From NCBI GenBank assembly GCA_014529385.2, contig CM043944.1:68990895-69054894 (forward strand): a stretch of DNA of 64,000 bases. Reading direction: 5' to 3'. Below, piece by piece: positions 21,971 through 30,960 of the stretch (positions are counted from its first letter, which is position 1; each line of letters begins with the position of its first letter). The DNA is from Adiantum capillus-veneris (lineage: Eukaryota > Streptophyta > Polypodiopsida > Polypodiales > Pteridaceae). Under the pieces are notes generated by a model that saw only the letters and a program-made list of their open reading frames with translations, did no database searches and was not told the origin of the DNA. Made by a program: the position numbers and the translations under genes.

Positions 21971-22939
21971 GTGCATGCCTACATTACAAAATGCCAACAA
22001 AATGAGGCAATTGTAGAAGAGAAGCGCAGACGTGAGAATGCTGATGAAGGACCATCAAAAAGAGCTTCTAGAAGTGGGGGAAGAAGCGACTCAATGCCTT
22101 CTCAAACACCCTCAACACAAGGAGCATCTCCACCTGAAATACTCATGGAGGAGTCTACAACAGGAAAGAAGAAAGAGCCAACGAAAGGTAAGACAAAAGG
22201 CCCAACTTATAAACTGCAATCTGATATTGAGTTTGCTACAGATTTAAAGAAATTCTTGGAGGAAAGGATCTTGAATAGCAAGATTGAGTTTACTGTGGGA
22301 GAAGTTCTTGGCATTGCAAAGCGTGAATTCCATGAGGAGATCATTGACATCATCAAGAGAAAGAGGAAAACCCTTGCTGAAGTTTCGCATCCACAGGTTG
22401 AAGGGGAAACCTCAAAGACACAAGGGATGCAACTGCAAAATAAGGAGAATGATGGAGCTATGGTAGGATGCTACCAATCTAGTGGGAGAGTGAAGCAAGT
22501 GTATTTCTCAAATGATGATGAAGAAGTTGAAGATATTCCTAGGAGTTACTATTCACGAAGTCATTGGGCAAGGGCTACTACAGAAACTTTGGTCAAGGTA
22601 GGTGATCTTGAAGAGCCATTTGTTGCCTTGATTGACCATGGTTCAAAAATAAACATAATGTCAAAGAGTCTCTACAACAAGTGCAAATGGCCGATGGACA
22701 CAGATCATGGCTGGATGGTAAAAGTGGCAAACAATTCATCCGGTGAATTGTATGCAGCATGTCTAGGTGTGAAGGTAACAATAGGTGATGTAAAGATTGA
22801 CCAAAACTTCTTTGTACAGGATACATCTTCATATCATCTCATCCTTGGACAACCCTACATTGTGGGAGCTCGAATGGAAACAAAGGTAATGGACGATGGT
22901 TCAGCATATGCTAGAATACGTAGCAAAGATGGTAAATGA
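21971..22939 (+). pseudogene. B1 gag-pol linker and protease
   Basis: The N-terminal part is the end of the gag tail, shared with B2 up to KKEPTKG. After that B1 continues with a linker and a retropepsin-like domain: ALIDHGSKINIM (about 22625-22660) as active-site motif and HLILGQPYIVGARME near 22840-22880 as the conserved C-terminal motif. The DHG in place of DSG/DTG is a known-looking variant rather than an obvious mutation, but I cannot verify its activity. The domain ends at a TGA (22937-22939) that is CGA-like in context. Confidence 0.82.
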
Positions 22940-23637
22940 GCTGTCCAATTTCTCATAGTCTGTGTAAACCATGAAAGAAATCGTGAAAACCTCAGAGAAC
23001 ATCCTCTACCAAAGGTAAGCAAAGAGTTTCATGATCATAGAGAAATGATGGGTTTTGGCCAAGTACCATTGTAAAGCGGGATTGCAGTGGTACAGAAAGA
23101 AAAAGGGTCTCGCTTGATCCAAAAATAGGTGAAACTTTCTCGATGAGCTCTTTGGTAACAAGGAATGGATCAGTATGTTTTACAAAACTTGAAGATTTGA
23201 AGAGATATGAGAGGCAATATGTGCATAATGTACAAATAGGTATGAAAAAGAGTGGGTTGCTAAAGCCTACTGAAAATGTTTTGGGTTTGTGTGAACAAGT
23301 TTCTTTTGTAGATACTATGGGTGAGCTTGATGCTATAATGAGGTCTAGTTTGCATCTTGAAAATGAAGTTGTGGAAGTTTGCTCTATGGAAATGTATCAA
23401 GTAATAGAAGCCTTTAAAGAAAGCCAAACAGTTGGCCCAGAAGTCCATGTTGAAACTAAATACAAGAGTGTAGCAAAGAAGGTGAAACCAGTAGCTTCAC
23501 CCTTACCACCCAACAACAAGGAAAAGATTGAACAGGCTTCTTTACAACCAAGTTTGCGGAATCCTAAAAAGATCGGGCATACCTTCACAAAGGAGTCCTT
23601 TTTCAAGAGTTGCAGATTGGTTGCGAGGAGTTTCTAA
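22940..23637 (+). pseudogene. B1 protease-RT linker, decayed
   Basis: Begins with readable text (AVQF…VNHERNRENLREHPLP) and includes several stops between 22940 and 23140. Then comes an open stretch from 23143 (SSLVTRNGSVCFTKLEDLKRYERQ) to a frameshift at about 23605, where the RT frame takes over. No known domain. It probably spaces protease and RT in the polyprotein. Confidence 0.65.
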
Positions 23638-25490
23638 CACAGGAGGAGACAAAGTGCTTCAAAGAAATGCTTTCAAAGCATGGTAAGGCTTTTGCATTTG
23701 AGCCACATGAGATAGGATGTGTTGATCCTTATATTGTAGCTCCTATGGTAATTTTCACAATACCTCATGTGCCTTGGAATCTGCGGCCTATTCCGGTTCC
23801 AAAGGCTCATTTGCCAAAGTTAGTAGAGCTAGTGAATGAGAAAATCAAAATGGGAATCTTGGAGCCTTCTTGTGCTCCATACTCAAACAGGTGGTTCACA
23901 GTTCCAAAGAAGAATGGTTCTCTATGCTTCATCCAAGATATGAAACCAGTGAACAAGGTGACAATTAGAAATGTAGGAACAGGTCCAATTGTGGATGAAT
24001 TTGTAGAGGCGTTTGCAGGGAGGGCAATCTACTCAATGGGGGATCTCTACTCAGGGTATGATCAATTTTAGCTTGCAATCGAAAGCAGAGACTTGACAAC
24101 CATGAGGACACCTTTGGGTTTGGTAAGGATGTGTACCTTGCCACAGGGAGCAACCAACTCGGTTGCACATATGATGAATGGGATGAATAAGGTCTTACGG
24201 GACTTTATTCCTCAAATCACAATGCCTTTCATTGATGATTTGCCTATCAAAGGATGTGAAGAAAGTGACAAAGATGAAGCTTTGGATCTCAAGGGATGTC
24301 GCAGGTTTGTGGTAAATCACATAAATGATTGTGATAAAATTTTGTCTAGGTTGGAAGAAGTGAATCTTACATTGTCAGGGAAAAAGTCTATGTTTGGTGT
24401 CAAAGAAGTGCTCATTGTGGGGCACATGTGCGGGCCATATGGTAGGAAACCTTGTCCATCAAAGGTAGATGCCATCCAAAGAATGAAAGAAACATGCACT
24501 AGCATCACTGAGGTTAGAAGGTTTCTGGGAGCATGTGTCTTCTATGTTATTTGGATTCCACATTATGCACATGTAGCTGATCCTCTTTATCAGCTGCTTA
24601 GAAAGAATCAAAAGTTTAAATGGACAGAAGCACATGTAAAATCCATGAAAAAGCTAAAGGAGTTACTCCAGTCAGTAACGACTTTGAGAAAGGTAGACTA
24701 TGAGTGTCAAAGGCTAGTGATTGTGACAGTAGATACCAGTCCTACAGGGATTGGATGGGCAATAGGGCAAGATGACAAAGAAGGACATAGGTATGTGGTA
24801 AGATTTGGAGCAAAGGTACTAAGTGCTCGCCAAAGAAACTATCCACAGATAAAGAGAGAGTTATGGGTTATGGTTACAGCCTTGAAAAGTGGGAAAGAGT
24901 ACCTAATTGGTGCATGTGTGGTTGTAGAAACAGATTGTCTACCACTTCTTGGGATGATTACAAGCTGCTCAACACCAGACATTGCTATGTTGCGGTGGAT
25001 TGCCTACATTAAGTCCTTAAATCCCGAGTTTAAGCACATTGCAGGTAAAGACAATACAGTGGCAGATATGTTATCAAGGGCAAGGTATGAAGATGAGTCA
25101 CAAATGATTGATGAGGGAGATGATGTAGGCACAAAATTCTATTCTATCTCTCATGTCAAAGGTAACAATGTCTGCATGACTAATTCACTTGAATTGTTCT
25201 TGAAAGATCTTTATGAAGGTGATTGGCTTTCTATTGGAAGGTACTTGAGTACTCTAACAAAACAGGATGATTGGTCTGAACAAGAATTCAAGAGGATATG
25301 CAGGAAAGCATATGGGTACTTTTTAAGGGATGGTTACTTGTGGAAGCATCCTAAAAAAAAGGGTGCTACACCACAACGGGTTATATGTAAAAAAGAGACT
25401 CAAGTAAAGCTCATGCAAGAGTTTCATGAGAGTGTATGGGCTGGACACAGGAGTGTGTGGGCAACCTTCTCCAAGTTGAAAGAAAAATAA
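23610..25490 (+). pseudogene. B1 reverse transcriptase and RNase H (unusual Ty3 lineage)
   Basis: RT: NLRPIPVPKAHLPKLVELV, W.TVPKKNGSLCFIQDMKPVN, YSMGDLYSGYDQF, then PLGLVRMCTLPQGATNSVA, and the active site PFIDDLPIKG (FIDD at 24228-24239). The thumb/connection follows with RRFLGACVFYVIWIPHYA. RNase H: VDTSPTGIGWAIGQ (D near 24731), KRELWVMV (E), ETDCLPLLG (D) and KDNTVADMLSRARY (D near 25065). A TAG at 24069-24071 replaces a Gln codon, and a TAA at 25488-25490 lies in the integrase finger. The FIDD form and the 'RRFVVNHINDCDKIL' segment recall a Ty3 group I associate with basidiomycete fungi more than standard plant chromoviruses or Tat/Athila. This comes from memory and is unverified. Confidence 0.85.
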
Positions 25491-26111
25491 TGGTGGAAGG
25501 GTATGTATAAAGATGTATCTCAGTTTGTAGAGTCATGTGTAACTTGTCAAATGTATTCAAATGTTCGACATCGTGATGGATTGCACCCTACATATCCACT
25601 AGCCATGCATGGTCAAAAGCCAGTGATGCCGATTGAAGATACAATTCCTACATGGAATGTACTACCTTGGCAAGAGGGGCTTAGTAGGGAAGATATCCTT
25701 GCACTGCGTATAAGGTAGCTAGAGAGAAGACCTGGAGACATTGAAGCTGCAAAAGAACGACTCAAAAATGCAAGGTTGAAAAACAAGGACTATTTTGATA
25801 AGCGACATCGACTCAAGAGCCTTGATAACCAGCACACAATCATGCGTAAGTTCTGAAAAAGATGGTTTGGACCGTATGTTGTAAAGCTTGTGCATGAAAA
25901 TGCTACTTACGGCTTGTCTGAACTAGATGGTACAGAAGTAAAGATTCCCATTGCAGGAAAAAGGATTAAAATGTTTAAGAGAAGAGGAGACAATGATGTA
26001 GAAGATATGGATGAGGAAGAAGAGAAAAACACAGGTGAAGATCAAAGTGAACATGAAGCTCTGGAATCATCCAGTGAAGAAGAAGACAAGGAAGATGTAC
26101 AAGAGGTCTAA
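25395..26111 (+). pseudogene. B1 integrase with catalytic core deleted
   Basis: The HHCC finger is present (HESVWAGHR near 25424-25450; CVTC at 25536-25547). The frame then passes from DGLHPTYPLAMH straight into GQKPVMPIEDTIPTW at about 25605-25617. The first block normally precedes the D,D(35)E core and the second normally follows it, so about 200 residues carrying all catalytic acids are missing without a frameshift. C-terminal text continues (LERRPGDIEAAKERLKNAR, then KRWFGPYVVKLVHENATYGL) with stops at 25716-25718 and 25854-25856. It ends in an acidic tail. Such an integrase cannot catalyse strand transfer. Confidence 0.82.
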
Positions 26112-26154
26112 TCTGACAAAGAGACAATGTGGCACATACCGGAGGATGTGCAGG

Positions 26155-26169
26155 TTTAGAGGGGGTGGA
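26155..26169 (+). promoter_or_regulatory. Polypurine tract of B1
   Basis: TTTAGAGGGGGTGGA directly before the LTR start TGTCGTG. The same tract precedes the B2 3' LTR (32708-32722) and, on the minus strand, the F 3' LTR. Confidence 0.8.
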
Positions 26170-27568
26170 TGTCGTGCTGTGACACGTACATAGTGGCAAC
26201 GCATGCTACAAGATCTATCTTGTATTTTTTTAGATACATAATTATATTTCCTATAGTGTGCATATTTAAGTATAATAATAAGCCTTCTACCTCATCCTAT
26301 TATTTTTCTCAAGGATAACATATCCTTACTTTACCATCAGAAAATACTATGGGAAAAGCATCAATAGCTCCGTCTCTTTAACTTGGGGCAAAAAGCATTG
26401 ATTCTTTATTTCTACTATTTCATTATCATCTCACACCCTATCTAGATCCTATATCTGGCGTAAACTCCAATATATATATATTCTACGTATTTTTTATACT
26501 TTTCTTATATTTCTTTTTAAATAGCTACTAGGAGAGAATCAAATCCTAGTGGGACACTAGGTGGCATCATTTCAAAGATACACTTATTTTAATGCATTAT
26601 TGCAAGCATGATTACAAAAATTTGTCAAGGAGCAATGTCATGCTTTCATATGGCATGAGGTGTCCTTTGGAATTAAATGAAAGTCTAGGCTAAGGAGACC
26701 ACATGAAGACTTTTGCTGCCATAAATGGACTCTATTTTGATGAATTTTTTACACAAGGTTCCAATCCGAATTGGAAAATGATTTTAAAGTGAAAATCGTA
26801 GCTAATGAGCTGAAGTTTTTTCCCATATTTTTACTTTTTTATTTGGAGCCACGGTTGAGGAGATATGATCAAAATACTGGACCCGAGTCTGCGCACATCA
26901 TGCAGGGGCAGCTCATTTCCAACTTTTCCAATTCCTGTTCACACTGGCTCCTCTCTTCTTGTGTAAACCCTTGGGGGTTCCTTTCACCTATAAAAGGGGA
27001 CCCCTTCTTCCTTGGAATGAACTCAAGCATTCAAGCCATTGATGAGAGCAATTCTTGAGGGAGTGAGTAGTAATGCCTAATTGTACTTAGCCATTAACAT
27101 AAGCCCAAGCCTACACTTTCTCGTAGAGGGAGACTAGCCATTCTTGCAACAAGCTAACCTTGGAAGATCAACTCTAATCAAAGAAGTTCTTGCACTTGAT
27201 GTATCAATCAAAGTGGAATTATCCACTCTTCTTCTCTCTCCATCAATAATGGTGCCGAAGGATTTGTCAAGTAAGATGTGTTCTACATTGATGTTTTCTT
27301 TATTTCTTGTTGTTTTCATTTTCATCTCTAATCCAAAACATATATATATGTATCTAATCTCATCTCCTTAACCAAACCTATCTCTCTCACTCTTAGTAAT
27401 TCATCATCTCTACAAATTCTAGGTTCTCCTTGCTACAGGTACATCTCTCCCCGCAGTATCCTTATTGCCTACGGGCAAGAATAGGGCTTGGGAGGGAAAC
27501 TTCTCATCTCTTCACTTCTCTCATATCTACATTTTTCTCATATCTACATTTCTCACATATTATCCTAG

Positions 27569-27787
27569 ATGAATAACCCACATGATGATCATTTCTATCG
27601 CTTTCACTCTGTACGATCTATTAGAATTAACGTATGGATTAGCCATAAAATACACTTTCAACAACGTATAGTGTTTCTCTTCGGCCCTGAAAGGCTCAAT
27701 GAAATACTTCTATCAGCGGATCCCATCATACTACCTCTCATAGACTATAATTTTTCTTTTGATGTAAGCGTAGTTATCTTGCTATGA
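27569..27787 (+). CDS. LTR small ORF 1 (72 aa), B1 3' LTR copy
   Basis: Intact ORF starting MNNPHDDHFYRFHS. Core motif FQQRIVFLFGPERLNEIL…DPIILPLIDYNFSFDV. Its TGA overlaps the start of small ORF 2 as ATGA (27784-27787), a layout that permits termination-reinitiation. It lies downstream of the TATA box, so it would sit in the element's 5' leader RNA. Conserved with element D small ORF 1 at 29 of 42 C-terminal residues, mostly through synonymous differences. No domain recognised; no signal peptide evident. It is short for a gene, but conservation between families supports translation. Confidence 0.72.
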   Translation: MNNPHDDHFYRFHSVRSIRINVWISHKIHFQQRIVFLFGPERLNEILLSADPIILPLIDYNFSFDVSVVILL

Positions 27788-27996
27788 ACCAAGAGGATTT
27801 GTACACACAATTAATCCCAATCACTAGACAAAATATATATATTATGGTGAGCACAAAACTACAATTCCAAAGAACAATTCGTAGCCTATTTGGTCAGCCA
27901 AGATTGAATGCCATTAACTCATCCATTAACCCTTTCATATTACCCATGATACGATATGACCATAGCCTTGATGTTTTCATCTTCGTATTGTTTTGA
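27784..27996 (+). CDS. LTR small ORF 2 (70 aa), B1 3' LTR copy
   Basis: Starts MNQEDLYTQLIPITRQ within the stop of small ORF 1 and ends with F-V-L-F-stop. Core LFGQPRLNAINSSINPFILPMI followed by YDHSLDVFIF. Paralogous to small ORF 1 (shared LFG..RLN.I..S..P.ILP.I.Y..S.DV). Matches element D small ORF 2 at 29 of 45 residues, about half with different synonymous codons. About 200 bp separates it from the LTR end. Function unknown. Confidence 0.72.
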   Translation: MNQEDLYTQLIPITRQNIYIMVSTKLQFQRTIRSLFGQPRLNAINSSINPFILPMIRYDHSLDVFIFVLF

Positions 27997-28197
27997 CATT
28001 CTCTTTTGGGTTCTTTCTTTGTGTGTGTGAATGCAAGAGAGAAAGAGTGAGTCTTGTTTGATTGCACTTCTTTCCAAATCCTAGTCTTCATGGCATCTAT
28101 GGTTTAACTCCTTCATATAGTTTTTGTTGAGTTCTCTCACAAACTCTCACAGCCATAAGCCCTGTGCTTTCCTAGCAAGACCGCAAATTTCTCGACA

Positions 28198-28201
28198 ACG
28201 G
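28198..28201. repeat. ACGG between B1 and B2
   Basis: Separates the CTCGACA end of the B1 3' LTR from the TGTCGTG start of the B2 5' LTR. ACGG recurs at 34571-34574 after B2. It is also the native sequence at the insertion site in the intact copia LTR (…GGCACGGCGAG, near 40103-40112). Confidence 0.85.
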
Positions 28202-29418
28202 TGTCGTGTTGTGACACGTACATAGTGGGAACGCATGCTACAAGAGTTATCTTGTATTTTTTTAGATACATAATTATATTTCCTATAGTGTACATATGTA
28301 TATTTAAGTATAATAATAAGCCTTCTATCGCATCCTATTATTTTTCTCAAGGGTAACATATCCTTGCTTTACCATCAGAAAATACTATGGGAAAAGCATC
28401 AATAGCTCCGCCTTTTTAACTTGGGGCAAAAAGCATTGATTCTTTATTTCTACTATTTCATTATCATCTCACACCTTAGCTAGGTCCTATATCTAGGGTA
28501 AACTCGAATATATATATTCTATGTATTTTTTATACTTTTCTTATATTTCTTTTTAAATAGCTACTAGGAGAGAATCAAATCCTAGTGGGACACTAGGTGG
28601 CATGATTTCAAAGATACACTTATTTTAATGCATTATTGCAAGCATGATTACAAAACTTTGTCAAGGAGCAATGTCATGCTTTTATATGGCATGAGGTGTC
28701 CTTTGGAATTAAATGAAAGTCAAGGCTAAGGAGACCACATGAAGACTTTCGCTGCCATAAATGGACCCTATTTTGATGACTTTTTTACACAAGGTTCCAA
28801 TCCGAATTGGAAAATGATTTTTAAATGAAAATCGTAGCTAATGAGCTGAAGTTTCTGTCCATATTTTTACGTTTTTATTTGGAGCTACGGTTGAGGAGAT
28901 ATGATCAAAATACTGGACCCCAATCTGTCCACATCATGCAGGGACAGCTCATTTCCAACTTTTCCAATTCCTGTTCACACTGGCTCCTCTCTTCTTGTGT
29001 AAACCCTTGTGGGTTCCCTTCACCTATAAAAGGGAACCTCTTCTTCCTTGGAAGGAACTCAAGCATTCAAGCCATTGATGAGAGGAATTCTCGAGGGAGT
29101 GAGTAGTAATGCCTAATTGTACTTAGCCATTAACATAAGCCCAAGCCTACACTTTCTCCTAGAGGGAGACTAGCCATTCTTGCAACAAGCTAACCTTGGA
29201 AGATCAACTTTAATCAAAGAAGGTCTTGCACTTGGTGTATCAATCAAAGTGGAATTATCCACTCTTCTTCTCTCTCCCATCAATAATGGTGCCGAAGGGT
29301 TTCAAGTACATCTCTCCCCGCAGTATCCTTATTGCCTACGGGCAAGAATAGGGCTTGGGAGGGAAACTTCTCATCTCTTCACTTCTCTCATATCTACATT
29401 TCTCACATACTATCCTAG

Positions 29419-29637
29419 ATGAATAACCCACATGATGATCATTTCTATCGCTTTCACTCTATACGATCTATTAGAATTAACGTATGGATTAGCCGAAAAA
29501 TACACTTTCAACAACGTATAGTGTTTCTCTTTGGCCGAGAAAGGCTTAATGAAATACTTCTATTACCGGATCCCATCATACTACCTCTCATAGACTATAA
29601 TTTTTCTTTTGATGTAAGCGTAGTTATCTTGCTATGA
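29419..29637 (+). CDS. LTR small ORF 1 (72 aa), B2 5' LTR copy
   Basis: Intact, MNNPHDDHFYRFHS start. It differs from the B1 3' LTR copy at a handful of residues (for example RKIHFQQ, FGRERLNEILL). Ends in the ATGA overlap with small ORF 2. In this 5' LTR it would be part of the genomic leader RNA of B2. Confidence 0.7.
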   Translation: MNNPHDDHFYRFHSIRSIRINVWISRKIHFQQRIVFLFGRERLNEILLLPDPIILPLIDYNFSFDVSVVILL

Positions 29638-29846
29638 ACCAAGAGGATTTGTACACACAATTAATCCCAATCACTAGACAAAATATATATATTATGGTAA
29701 GCACAAAACTACAATTCCAAAGAACAATTCGTAGCCTATTTGGTCAGCCAAGATTGAATGCCATTAACTCATCCATTAACCTTTTCATATTACCCATGAT
29801 ACGATATGACCATAGCCTTGATGTTTTCATCTTTGTATTGTTTTGA
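29634..29846 (+). CDS. LTR small ORF 2 (70 aa), B2 5' LTR copy
   Basis: Intact; identical in plan to 27784-27996, with a single visible amino-acid change (SSINLFILP for SSINPFILP). Begins in the stop of small ORF 1. Confidence 0.7.
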   Translation: MNQEDLYTQLIPITRQNIYIMVSTKLQFQRTIRSLFGQPRLNAINSSINLFILPMIRYDHSLDVFIFVLF

Positions 29847-30055
29847 CATTCTCTTTTGCGTTCTTTCTTTGTGTGTGTGTGAGTGCAAGAGAGAAAGGGT
29901 GAGTCTTCTTTGATTGCACTTCTTTTCAAACCCTAGTCTTCATGGCATCTATGGTTTAACTCCTTCATATAGTTTTTGTTGAGTTCTCTCACAAACTCTC
30001 ACAGCCATAAGCCCGGTGCTTTCCTGGCAAGACCGCAAGTTTCTCGACATATTTT

Positions 30056-30070
30056 TGGTGAACCCGACGC
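30056..30070 (+). promoter_or_regulatory. Primer-binding site of B2
   Basis: TGGTGAACCCGACGC, 6 nt after the LTR end. Identical to the B1 site, so both use the same primer tRNA. Confidence 0.65.
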
Positions 30071-30102
30071 GAATCTGCTAGGGTGAGAGTTTGTGGGTAA
30101 CC

Positions 30103-30960
30103 ATGGGTGATCATGTTGAGCAACAGGGTATGAATTTTGACCCAGCAACAATGCAAATGTTTCAAGCATTTGCAATGTTCATGCAACAACAACATGCTAC
30201 TGAAAGAAGGGAGATTTCAGCAACGAAGGCCATACAAGCGGTCGTCAACAGAACGGATCAGTTCAATGGCAAAGATGTAACCAAGTACTTACGCGAGTAT
30301 GTGAAGGAGATGGAGCTGCATCGTGTGTCACAAGGTGAGATGATTCAAAGCTTTGAGCTAGTTGTTGCTCCAGAAATTAGGGAGCATGTTAGGGCAATTA
30401 AAGATGGGCATGGGAGAAATTGGGAAGAACTCAAAGTAGCTTTAAAGGAGGAATATTTCATGGAGGACTCTGAGAGAGTGACCAAAAGGACATTCTTAGA
30501 ATGGGTAGTCAAGCCAAGGCAAGGACTATCAATAACAGAGATACTTAGGGAATTTGAGCGGCGCTATGCACAACTCACTAGGACAGAAAGGGCTACACTA
30601 GATGCAGAGAAGATAGATCTTTTCTTACAAGCTGCAGGTAAAGAGTTTCAAAAAAATTTGGAGCTTATTCTTGAAGATAAAGATACTGAGCAAGGACTAA
30701 AGACCGACTGGAATGAGGTTGAAGGTGCTGTCTCACTGCTTACCAAACGACAAAGAAGAAGGGACAAGATGGTAGTAAACACTACAAGTCCTTCCACCTC
30801 AACTTCTGACAAAATGGTAAAGCCTACTTTTATCGCTCCTAAGTTTGATGAGTTCATGCTAGATGAGCTTGTGAAGGGAATGCGTGACTTGAAGGTGAAG
30901 TTTGCAAAGCATGAAGAAAAAGGCCAACCATCAGGGCCACTTCCTAGGCAAAGACAATAG
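30103..30960 (+). CDS. B2 gag, capsid part
   Basis: Starts MGDHVEQQG at 30103, 33 nt downstream of the PBS. Capsid-like region FNGKDVTKYLREYVKEMELHR through LTKRQRRRDK, with no stop until TAG at 30958-30960. B1 has CAG there, so this is probably a recent nonsense change. The same frame continues for another 452 codons. Resembles Retrotrans_gag in pattern (W…LK..L…E.Y; F..W…). It would package the element's RNA. Confidence 0.85.
   Translation: MGDHVEQQGMNFDPATMQMFQAFAMFMQQQHATERREISATKAIQAVVNRTDQFNGKDVTKYLREYVKEMELHRVSQGEMIQSFELVVAPEIREHVRAIKDGHGRNWEELKVALKEEYFMEDSERVTKRTFLEWVVKPRQGLSITEILREFERRYAQLTRTERATLDAEKIDLFLQAAGKEFQKNLELILEDKDTEQGLKTDWNEVEGAVSLLTKRQRRRDKMVVNTTSPSTSTSDKMVKPTFIAPKFDEFMLDELVKGMRDLKVKFAKHEEKGQPSGPLPRQRQ

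Larger units (their letters stand above)
18629..28197 (+). mobile_element. Ty3/gypsy element B1 with decayed gag-pol
   Basis: 5' LTR 18629-20645 (start lost), PBS 20652, gag from 20699, protease, RT, RNase H, truncated integrase, polypurine tract 26155-26169, and 3' LTR 26170-28197. The 3' LTR has clean TG…CA ends (TGTCGTG…CTCGACA). The coding region is riddled with stops. Many look like C-to-T changes (CGA to TGA, CAG to TAG) when compared with element B2. The integrase catalytic core is deleted in frame. It is followed by ACGG and then element B2. Confidence 0.9.
26170..28197 (+). repeat. B1 3' LTR
   Basis: 2028 bp, TGTCGTG…CTCGACA. Contains the 168-bp intron-like segment (27271-27438) and both small ORFs intact. 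Followed by ACGG (28198-28201). Confidence 0.92.
28202..30049 (+). repeat. B2 5' LTR
   Basis: 1848 bp, TGTCGTG…CTCGACA. TATA at 29025-29032. Lacks the 168-bp segment of B1. Both small ORFs intact. Confidence 0.92.

Noticed and set aside
28198-28201. Reading B1-B2 as one element with three LTRs
   Set aside because: Each element has its own pair of LTRs, PBS and polypurine tract, and ACGG separates them.
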